Shown here piece after piece: positions 46,371-57,000 of a stretch of 64,000 nucleotides of DNA; position 1 is the stretch's first letter, and every line of letters begins with the position of its first letter. Under the pieces are notes generated by a model, which saw only the letters and a list, made by a program, of their open reading frames with translations, ran no database searches and was not told where the DNA came from. The DNA lies in the NCBI GenBank assembly GCA_017506865.1, contig JAFCMP010000534.1, forward strand, positions 1 to 64,000, in the 5' to 3' direction. This DNA comes from Tribonema minus. Its lineage: Eukaryota > Sar > Xanthophyceae > Tribonematales > Tribonemataceae. The position numbers and the translations under genes were made by a program.

Positions 46371-47110
46371 TGAACAAGCAGCGCAAGCGAGCAAGCAAAG
46401 ATGACATCATGTGCCACACGAACCTCTGAGAGGCAACACCACCCCTAGTACATGGCAACGGGCAGTGAACACTGTAAGATAATCACATGCATGGCGATGT
46501 ATCAAAACATCGTAGAGCTTCAGGCGACAAGGCGTGGTCGGCCGCAAGTGCTTTCTACCCATAACCATGATGCTTATGTCATCGCATCGCGCCTTGGCGA
46601 CGCGCGTCAACGCGCAGCGCAGCGCGTGCGCCGACCACACGCCGCCGTCAGCAGCGCGAGCGCGCCCGCCTGGTGCTCCACATGATGGCGCCCTCTCTGT
46701 GCGTGATGACACACACATTATGTCGCAGTACGGGGGGGGGGGGGGGAGGGCCAGACTCTGGACGGACGAGGACGTGATGGGGAGGGAGTTGCTATAGTCT
46801 ATGGCAATGTGTTTGTCATCAGAGCGCGCCCTTGGCGATGAGCGCCGCCGCGAAGCGCAGCGCGTGCAGCACACAATAAGACGCGATCTGCCGCACCATC
46901 CTCTGAGCAGCAACACCACCCCTGGTACATTGCCACCAGCAGGTGACCGCAGTAACATAATCCCATGCACACGCGTCATCGAACAGCGCCCTTGGCGACG
47001 CGCGCCGCCGCGAAGCGCAGCGCGTGCAGAATACAAGCGGGCAAACAAACAGACGTGATCTGCTACACCATCCTCTGAGAGGCAAAAACCGCCCCTAGTA
47101 CATTGGAACG
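46370..47110 (-). repeat. Copies of the COX15 terminal coding region beyond its stop codon
   Basis: The end of COX15 (coding [14 protein letters not shown], about 47325-47400) recurs at about 46978-47031, 46818-46870 and 46578-46680. The last copy also includes the preceding GALALLGG part. Copies alternate with segments reading CACCATCCTCTGAGAGGCAA. Because they lie past the stop codon, the duplication process is not limited to introns. Confidence 0.8.
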
Positions 47111-47315
47111 CACAGTGACCACATTTGTGTGTGTGCAGCGCGCTGCGCAGCCACGCGAAGCGCGCGAATGCGCTCTACTCACTGGAGGCGGGCTCCTTGC
47201 AGTCCAATCACTGTGTTGTTAGTGGGGCCTGCTGGGCAGACGCCCGAGGCGGAAATCATGGACCCTTTGGTGCAGGGCGACGCCACCATACGCGTAACCG
47301 AACACAACACACATG

Positions 47316-50300
47316 TCATCGAATCGCGCCCCTGGCGACGCGCGCCGCCGCGAAGCGCAGCGCGTGCGCCGACCACACGCCGCCGCCCAGCAGCGCGAGC
47401 GCGCCCGCCTGGTGCGCCGCCGCCAGCGGCAGCGGCACGCACAGCAGCAGCGTCGAGACGCCCAGCGTCACCTGGCCGAGCGCGACGGCGGTTACAAATG
47501 ACTGAGCGCTGCGCGCGCCGGCGGGCAGCGCGACCCACAGCGCGCCCATCTGGCCGCGCCGCGCGATGACGAAGGTGCCGACAGCGGCGCCGAGCGCTGT
47601 CATGGCAAGCGCGCGGTGCACTGCCTGGACCGTCGCAGTGTTCTCGAAGAAGTTGCGCCAGAGAGGCTGACGCGGCGCGCACGCGCGCGGGGGGGGGGGG
47701 GGGGGGGGGGGGCGGGGGCGGCGAGGGAGTGGGCAGAAAAAATCAGCATGTATGCTGACGCAGCGACTGAGTGTTGCAGGTGTGTTGAAAGCTGCGCTGA
47801 GCGCTGAGGAGAGATTCAGCAAGCATGGCGACCGAGCGGTGGACCGCCTGCACGGTCGCCGGCCGTGTTCTCGAAGAAGTTGTGCTAGAGGGGCTGACGC
47901 AGGGCAAAGGGGGGAGCCGGGGGGCGAGGTCGGCATCTGCAGATGGAAATGGCATTAGGTAATGTCAGCAAGTCATTTGTCTAGTCTTCTATGCTGTGTG
48001 AACCGATGCAACATGCAGCGCTTCACAGTCCATTGTCACCGCTGCGCAAACCCTAGCGCGCTGAGCACACGCCGCACCAACACTGCAGAGCTGCTTGATA
48101 AGGCAGAACTTCACGTCTGTACCTCCATCTCCAGGATCTCAACCGGCAGCCATCTGTCGGGCAGCATGCGTGGAAATGTGTTGTAAGCGCGCCCCGCGTC
48201 GTTGCCCGCAACGAAGGCGCCGCTCAGGGCGGTCACAAAGGACAGGGCTGCAGTCGTGAGCGCCGCGCCGCGCAGCACGCGCGCCAGCGGCAGCGACTGC
48301 GGCGCGAAGGAGGCCAGCGCCTGAGGGGAGCGCGCGGGTGCAGAGGGGGGATGGGGGAAGAAGAAGAGGGGGTTTGGAGCGTCACTTGTCTGCACCAGTA
48401 TGAGCGCAGAGTGATTGCTTCGGAAGCATCACTCGTCAACCTTGGAGGCATAAACAAGTACTTCGTAGTAGGAGTGTACGTCAGCGCCAGTACAGGTGCG
48501 GTGTCAGCAGCTTTGGGATACTTGCTTCGGAAGCGCGTCTTCGTGCGTTAGTGCATCCCAGAAACCTGTGTAAGCGCGCCACAGCCGCTGCGCTGCATCG
48601 GCCAAAATGCGGTGCGCCGCAAGTGCTGTGGCCAACTGTCGCGAAGCCCCGTGCTTGGATGCGCTGCAACCTCACCTTGGTCACACTTCTTTGAAGTACA
48701 TTCTGGCACCTGCACTCTGCCTGACGTCTACGCTCTGATGTGCGCACCAGTCTCAAGGGGAGCACTCGCCGCACAGGCACAGCACAGACAAAGTACAGCT
48801 ACAGTACAGAAACAGTACAAGTACATCAACACACGTGCGCACCTGCCGCGCGGCGCCGGGACCGTGCAGCGCGTCCAGCCCCGTGTGAACCAGCAGCGCG
48901 AACGTCGTGAACGCCATGCCCAGGTGCGCAGCGAGACGGTACGGGCTCACGCGGATCTGCACGCGCTCCCCCCCCTCCCCCTCCCCCCCCCCCGCCCCCC
49001 GCAGCCGCGCCAGCGTACCCTCGTGCAGGCCGCTCTTGACCATCCACCAGCCAACGAGGCCCTGCGCGGCGCCGAGCGCGAGCAGCGCGGCGGCGCGGCC
49101 GCGGATGTGGCGCGGCAGCGCTCCACGCGCGGCGAAGTAGAGCAGCGGCGCGCCGTAGACGACGCCAAGCGCGCGCCCGAGCATGCGGTGGCCGTACTCC
49201 CACCTGCGGGGGGAAATTGTGTGTGTGTGTGTGTGTGGGGGGGGGGGGGGCAGTGCGTGCGACCGCGATGGCGGGTGAGATGCGATAGCAGCAGCATTCG
49301 GCGCTTGGCAGGAGGAGAGGCAAGGGGCTGTGAGAAGAGGTGAGGGGGGCAGGCTGAGCACATGGCAGGGCATCTTAGCCCTGCAGGTGCACATTTGTGG
49401 CGTGAAGCGGGGAGCAAGCAATTTGGCCCAGATGGCAGGTGTGATGTGGTAGCGTTGCGTGTACGGCACAGCCGAAGCAAGGGGCTTCATGCTTGGGGCT
49501 TCACGCTTGGGGCCCCAGATGTGCAGAACCAGTGTGCATGAGCTGCAGCCGCCAGAACTCGCATCACAAGAACACACCAACAGGCACCTCCTATGCGGTT
49601 GGCAAATGTGTGTGCCACCCTTCACTGATGACAGACGTCTCGCACACGTGAGGCAGAGCAGCGCCGCGCCGTGGCAGAGAGCGCGTGCATGCGGTGATAC
49701 CGGTGCCTGTGATGGCCAATGCTCACCAGAAGATGTACTTGAAATCATCGAGGGTCATTCCCTGGTGCTGGCGTTGCTGATACTCCGGGAACTGCTTGTA
49801 GCGAGCAAACTCCGCCTCCCATTCTGCCTCATTGAGAGGTGGCAGCGAGCCCTGCATAGTCAGCGCAAGCGGCCACTTCAGCAGTGAGGCTGGTGGTGCT
49901 TTGGAGGCGGGGATTAATGGCTGTTGCGTGAGCTGCGATGGCGTGCATGTACGCGCAGGTGCTGTCGACACAACGCATGACATACTTCCATGTTGTATCG
50001 ACAGCATCTGGGCGCACATGCACATGAGCATGCCTTGGTGTACGGGGGAGAGTGCGCGTCTGTTGGAGAGAGGGAACGGGTGTGCATCAGTGCGCTGCGT
50101 GTCAGCGAAATGCCAATGGACTGCGCGGTTGGTAGTAATGTATGCGCAGAATCTAGCATTTTGCAGCAATCCGTGTTCTGGACTCCGCATCCACTCTAGG
50201 AGATGAACAAAACATAAGCAGGATTGCCTGCGATCCTTGATCGCACAAAGCTGCTGTTGTGACGCAGGTTGCCGTTTAGCATTTTCTGCACCACTCACTG

Positions 50301-50876
50301 CCATGTACCTGATCAAATGCAAGCTCAAACGCATCGCACAGACAGCACTCAAAACACTATCAAAATACATTGGAGCCTTGCAGCAAAGCTGCGGCTGATC
50401 TTTGTAGGATGGCTGCATCGTGGACGCCTCGGAACGCGCGTGATCAGCAGAGGATCAGCAGTCGATGTGTAATATGCCTCCGCAGGGTTTGACACACATC
50501 CCATCCATCATAAACAATAACATCGCTGCCAGGGTATTGTACAAACCTGTAGTTTCCAGTCTGTCATGGACAGCCCTGACCTCGTGAGCCTTGTGACCCC
50601 TCCGACAGTGACCATGCAGGCTACAGCGCCCGCCGTGCCGAACAGCCACAGTGCGACAGCCCTGTTGCCTCCATTGTTGCTGCATAACTCAGGAGCTGTC
50701 GCGGCACCCTTGAGAGCAGCACCTCCTTTTGGCTTCGCGGAGTTGGCCGTGGACGCTACAGATCTTGTAGATCTTGCAGTAAGTCGGCGTCCATTGACAT
50801 AATGGCTGCAACAACAACGACGACCTGCAAATGTGGGCGGCGTGCGAGCCGCCAGGCACCTGAATGATTGCAGCAT
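47316..50876 (-). CDS. COX15: Heme A synthase (COX15/CtaA family), 5 exons, 454 aa
   Basis: Mitochondrial inner-membrane enzyme that oxidises heme O to heme A for cytochrome c oxidase. Exons 50547-50876, 49727-49851, 48843-49203, 48123-48320 and 47316-47666; all are GT-AG and in phase. The N-terminus ([20 protein letters not shown]) is Arg/Ser-rich with few acids, fitting a mitochondrial presequence. Family motifs are [52 protein letters not shown] and [10 protein letters not shown] in the first half, and [34 protein letters not shown] and [12 protein letters not shown] in the second. The four expected heme-binding histidines (GHRM, AHLG, VHRA, AHQA) are present. It ends in a TGA. Exon 3 has an acidic Gly-rich insert ([11 protein letters not shown]) encoded by a C/T-rich tract. 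Confidence 0.95.
47670..47900 (-). repeat. Copy of the COX15 exon 5 acceptor edge beside a long C run
   Basis: The exon 5 start (coding [18 protein letters not shown], about 47610-47666) recurs at about 47825-47900. A plus-strand G run of about 22 at 47691-47712 lies just upstream (in transcript sense) of the real acceptor. Confidence 0.75.
49948..50018. mobile_element. Short TIR element (TGTGCGCCCAGG family), copy 1
   Basis: About 71 bp with ends TGTACGCGCAGGTGCTGTCGA and an inverted partner ending CTGGGCGCACA. It is flanked by TGCA on both sides. It lies in COX15 intron 1. Confidence 0.65.
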
Positions 50877-51044
50877 TGTGCTGCAAACACTCTGTGTTCA
50901 CAGGAAACTTCAAGTTGAAGTTAGTTGAATAGTTGAAGTTCGGTTCGGCTTTTTTTTTCGTGCCAGATTTCACGCCACACTGTGAAACACACCAAGCTTT
51001 GCGTCTCGACAGCAAGGCCTGGCGCCGTGAAGGCTAGACATTCA
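50877..51044. promoter_or_regulatory. Short divergent promoter region between COX15 and the SGNH gene
   Basis: The two coding starts are only 168 bp apart, head to head. The interval contains a 17-bp palindrome, AACTTCAAGTTGAAGTT, at 50906-50922, followed by two more GTTGAA/TTGAAGTT words to 50940 and then a T run (50950-50958). A shared bidirectional promoter is likely; the palindrome is a candidate binding site. Confidence 0.5.
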
Positions 51045-54000
51045 ATGTTTCAGCTCCTACCGAAAGCTGCTCTGCTCCTGCTGCTGTTGCTGGTATGGCT
51101 GCCCTCAAGTTGCTCAGACCCAGCAGTTCTCAAGGCGGCGGGGCAAACAGAGCGAGAGGTGAGGTTTGGTTTGGATTATGCTCACTTTTCAGATGTGGTG
51201 CAGTCTGCAAGGGAGGAAGCCTTGTGTGAACGACTGACTTGATTAAGTTCGACTTGTCAATCAACTGATTTTTTAGAAGCGTCTGAACCCGCCCGAGGCC
51301 GTTTGTAATGAATGATATAGGTATTGAAGTAGCCTTGAGTTTTTCTCAATCCTGGTGTAGATAACAATTGCACTGCTTCAGCCAGCGCAAGCACTTAGTC
51401 TAGTCTTTTTTTTTTTTCAAACTGACATTTAGAAAAATATATAGTTTAAAAAAAGTAACAAAGAATTTTTTTTCTTCTTGCAAACAATTAATGATTTGAA
51501 AAGTAGGTATAGCAACCTGAAAATTCAATCAGTGTCAACAAAATCAACAAGTTGCAACCGTAACTCAGTGACAGTCACACTGACATGTATGCTTTCAAGT
51601 TGACGTACAGCCGTACACACCGGCCTTTCAATAGTGCATCACTCAGTCTAATATCATGATGCCCGTATGATACATGAAAACGAAGTTCAGAATCAAAAAA
51701 TGATCGATGATGGGCTCTAGGTGACAAGGTGTGGTTCGCCGTCAAATTGAATGCCTTCCACCACTAGTAGCTACCTGTGGTCGCCGCTGCTGCGGCAATT
51801 GGCCACGAGTCAAACAGTGCCACCATATCCACAGTTACTGTCACACGGGGCAGATTGAGTAATATTTTTTCAACTTCTCAGAACTTGTATATACTGGCAG
51901 GCTGCGGGCAGGAAACGTAGATGACGGCGTAGTGCTAATATCATAATGCAGGCTGTCAGTGAACTTGCAGATGCCACAGTGTGGGTAACATAACTTTAAA
52001 ACACTCAGTCTAATTGAATGCTCACCATGCAATTGGCATGGCTAGTAAAGGCTTAGCCTTGAACCTGAAGTTTGATATTGGCCAGTTCACCAAGTTGAAA
52101 TTGAAAAAAACAGGTAAACATTAAGTTAGTACTTCAAGTTAGCACCTGAAGTACAGCAGATACAAAGTGTCAGAATGGCAATGCCGGCCTGTCAGGTGGA
52201 CCATGGCAGGTTCAACAAGAACTCTGAACTGTGACACTCGCCGACAGTCTCAGGCTGCTGGAGCAATGACTATGACATTATGACACGCAATTGTCATGCA
52301 TCATGATAGGCTGTTGCTGCGCGCTTAGTAGGTGTAACAGTTGTCAATGCAAGGCATCTATAATACTGTTTTACCCAGTTACAGTCACTGTATTACAATT
52401 ATGATGACCAACAATTTGAAATGAATGTGCGCCCAGGTGTTGTCGATACAACGCATCCCCGAGCCGGTACTACTGTATGTATGTTGTGTTGTCGATACAA
52501 CGCATCTCGTTTCAAAAAACATTACTGCCGTACAGGTACCGAGATGTGTTGCAACACTGTCGTACAGGTACCGAGATATGTTGTTTCGACAACAGCTGGG
52601 GCGCACACCAGTAACAACCTGACCGAAACCAACCTTACTAGTAGGCTATTGGCAATCTGATTAACTGCATGGGCAACCAGCTTGTACTCCGAGAAGTATT
52701 ACTCTGGCAATTGCTGAAGTTGAAGCACTGCAGGCAGCGGCCCGGCAAATCATAGAAAAATGTAAAGCTCTTCAGCACAGTCACTGTGACTGAGTGCTGG
52801 GGACGCTCAGCTGTTACAGTATATTATCGTTGCTCTAGCATACTCCTGGACCAACCGAAATTCATAATATTTACTGCACTATAGTGTTAGCAAGTCTTGA
52901 AAAGTTGAAGTGACACCCACCAAGTGAAGTTCTGAGACTCTCTGGCTTGCAGTCCCAAGGTTTAACTCTGATCTCAGACTGCTGACTCAGAGTCAGTGTT
53001 TCAAGGGTCAGCATACACTGGCCCAGAGCTTGACAATTCAACTTGAACTTCGATCGAATTTCGAGTTGGTTACTTCTATTTAATACTCAATGACCTGCAG
53101 TCTGACTGAGTCAAATATCAACAGCTGATTGCCAATGGAAGGAAAAGTCGGCGCCGCTGAATCATTGTGTTGCCGCAGCTGCATGTCACCGGCTGTAGCT
53201 CTCTTTTGTGGACAACCTAGATGCTCCGTAGAGGCTGGCTGTCGCGCACGCTCATTCTGTATGGCATCCCAACTCCAGTGTGTCAGCATCGTCTTTCACC
53301 CACTCTGAAGTAAGCTGAGTATTTCATGGCCACATGGAGACATCAACGTTAAACTTTAACTTAGCTGTCTAAGAACTAAAAAAAAACAGTAGTATAGCAC
53401 CGCGCATCTGAGTGGGCCCTGTGCATGCAAGCATTGCAATGCATGACTATGTACCCTTGATTTCAGGCATATTATTACTAGTAGCTCAAATGAATCAGGG
53501 TACAGTCAACAACATATGATACTTCAACAGTAGCAACTGACTTGAAGTTCAGAAAAATGCAGTTTAGAACTGCACTGAAGATATTTTGATGCCGCATAGC
53601 ATGCATGATCCATTTGTAGCTCAGCTAGTCGAGCGGCACTAGATTTGATTTAGCGACCTGAAGCTGTGCAAACGGCGTCTGTTCTGACTTTCAGTCTGCA
53701 GTGCTGTGGTCAAATAACGTCTCACCACTGATCATCAATTACCTGCGCTGATTGCAGGAACATCAAAGTGCGGCACTGCTACAACCCGGCATAGACCCCA
53801 TCGCAGCAAAGGCAGCAAGAGCTTATGCCACACAGCTGAAGAAGAGCATACGGGGCCAGTGGGCAGCTGACTTGCTGCTGGCAACAACCCTGAAAACTCG
53901 TGGCAAATTGACAGTTGCACGGCTCAAGGAGATGTTTCGCAAATGCGTTACCCCAGACTCCACTATTAGTGTGGGCATTCTCGGCGGCAGCATATCCGTC

Positions 54001-57000
54001 GAAGCTACTGGCACGTATCCAAGCAGGTGCGGCTTGTCACAGTAGCCTCTGAGAAGTATGCAACCAAAACAGCTGTTGCTAATAGTCTGTGTTGTCTGGG
54101 TCACCCACTGGCAGGGTTGCTGGAATATCCTCCCCGCCTGCCAGTAGTTGGTTTGTGCTACTTGGACGTGGAGCTGGACGTTGCTGCTGTAGCTGTAGTA
54201 CATAAATTTAACTTAGGTCTGTCATGCAGGCGGTGTTTCATCAAAGAAAAGGCTGGCGCAACAAACTTGAGAGCCTGGCCTGTGCTTGATCGCCAGTGCT
54301 GTTGACTAGCCATTTTTGTGGCTTCATCAAATCAACGGACTCGCGTCGGACAGGCTGGCTATAGTGGCAATCCACATCTAACTGCAAACATCTTCGGAAG
54401 TGCAAACATTGCGCATATATCAAGCAGTACAGTCCGTTTTGATCATTATGCAGCACCAAAAATGACTAATCAATGCCGGCGTACGAAGTATGTGTTAACT
54501 CAGCAATCATTCAGTGCACTCACCAACACATGTCACTTAAAGACGTCGCATGCATGCTCTCACCAAACCGTTGCAACATGTAAAAGTTCAGCATCGGGAG
54601 TTCATTGCAGCCTGAGGCTTCTGCCATGTATGCTCAAGCACACACCAGCTGCTCATTTTATTTTCAATGTGCCATTTTCATTATCATCAGCGCATGATGT
54701 TCAGCGAGCACTGAGTTGGCTTATGCGACACAGTCTGCGGGACCTACATTGATGAGTTACTGGAGATGGCCAAGCTTAATGTGCCTAATTTAGAGGCTCG
54801 TCAACAAGATGGAAATTACGCGCGCACGCTGGCACAGCACATTGTATCAGTCATTGACTGCGCGGCACAGAGGCAAATAGAGGCAGCTATAGGTGGCACA
54901 CACTCTTCGTGCCGAAACAAAAACTAACTCGTTGAGCAGAACGTTCGACGAAGAAGTGATTCAATCTGTCCACTGTCACAGTGACAGCAAACCTGTGCAT
55001 GCCAGCTCACTTACAGGTTTTGTTGAGTCACCTCAAGCAAAAATCTAAAGCTGATCTCAACCAGCTCTCAGCCAAAGCTGCACTTCAACTGCAATGTCAA
55101 CGGCCAACCTCAAATGCGCTTTGACATGCAACAATCAGGGTGTGCAACACTCATCGCAGAGCAGTGCCCAATGCTCACAGTTATAACAAGTCAATGTGCG
55201 CCCAGGTGTTGCCCACAACGCATCTCGGTACCTGTACAACAGTGCTGTACAGGTACCGAGATGCGTTGTCGTACAGGTACGGAGATGCGCTCTATTGTAC
55301 AGGTACCGAAATGCGCTGTATCGACAACAGTGTGTACAGGTACCGAGATGCGTTGTATCAACAACACCTGGGCGCACATCAAGAGCACATCATCTGCTTT
55401 CAATCAATTAGCAAGCCTGTTGGACTGTACTTTGCTGCCAGGCTTGAAAATACTCTGTTTCCCAATCGTTAATGCCATGACTGGGGTTGAGAGCATGCCA
55501 TGTATTATGATGCTGGCACATGACATTGTCATATACTTGAGGAGCAACTTGCTGGTGATTCTGACCAGTTCTTCATATTGCTTGCCTAAGCTGGATGTGC
55601 TTCCTATTGTAGCACTTGACAAGCATCATGGTCGGCCCACACATGCTGTTGCCAAGTGGTTGCATGCGGTACTGAGGCCTACTGTCAGCACTTTGCACTG
55701 GACATGATGAAATCCTCCAACTTGTCACCCTTGAACTTGAAGGGCATGCCTGCTGGCTGAAGCTGTTCCAGCATGTGTGAGTTTAATAAGTACAATTCAA
55801 AAGTGCAACTAATTATTAAATTGTCCTTACCTCTTTACAGAGGTTCTATAAGGGGGCATATTGGTACCACCAGCATGCCTGCACCACAACAATTGTGAAA
55901 AATGCAGGCATACCAGCAACTGCTATAGCGAATTTGATTAAACAGGTCCAGGTTTGCAATGTCAGCTCTTTGACACGTTGGATCTGCCGCCCTGTTTTGC
56001 GACACTTTTGCGTCTTTATCGATCTGCATTGGATGCACCAGGCGTCAAGGATGATCACACCTGAATTCGGTAGACAATGCACACAACTTTGAAATTGGTA
56101 ACACTGGCTTCTTCAAGATATATCGCTGTTGGCCATGTCCTAGGAGCTGATTAGCTGGTGCGCTGACTTGACTGTTTGCTGTTGTATGCTCCAGGCTGCA
56201 GCAATCGATCAAGAAATTGTGCCCGGCTTCTCTTGTCGAGGTCTTGTTCTATAATGGTTCAAGGAGGTGGACAGGGTCGCTCACTTTAGGAGCCTGCGCA
56301 TACTCAGCCTTGGGCTTGAACTCTGCTGGACCTGATGCCGCCCTTGATCTATTCATCAGCGAGTTTACGCTGAATGACGGCATGAGGTATGGTTTATAGA
56401 ACTGAGTTGAACACCGTGAGGACTGCATGTGTTGCAAACTACTAGTAGGTATGCTCTCTGCAGGCATGCGTTGCACTTAGGGTTGCCAAAACCGTACCTT
56501 TTTTACAAATATACTCCGTAAATCGTACCGTAATTTGACCGTAAACTCCTGCCTGTTGAGGTTTTGGAGAACTTCGATACCATTTCTGCGTCTGGCACAG
56601 TAAGCCCGAAGATAAACCTCAGGGCACCCGAAGCTGTGGTCAAGATCAGCATGGTTTACGCTACAAACACCGTTGACCGTATTTTTTCAATAATACCGTT
56701 TTGGCAACCCTAGTTGCACTTTGTCACTTCAGATGGCAGCTGCATTGAAGGTGTTGCCCCTGTCCGATTCGAACCTTGTATGTCCGATGTGCACCGCGCC
56801 TCCACACAGTCATGCCGCAATGGCGGGAGGCAAGGCCCTTTCGTGGCCAACCGTTATGACACCTTCGTGTAGTGTAGCAGCGCCCCCTTTTTTTGGCGTC
56901 ATGGAATGAGCAGGTCAGACACTCTTCTGGCTCCTCTTCCAAGGCAAGATGAAGCGTCCAACAAGCTGCATGGTGTGCAGGTCATTGATCTACTGCTGCT

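Noticed and set aside
48612..49343. Plus ORF of 243 codons
   Set aside because: Antisense to COX15 exon 3, whose heme A synthase motifs are clear.
55195..55378. CRISPR-like array of GTACAGGTACC units
   Set aside because: Units are closely spaced, variable and enclosed by perfect TIRs; the context is a eukaryotic intron.
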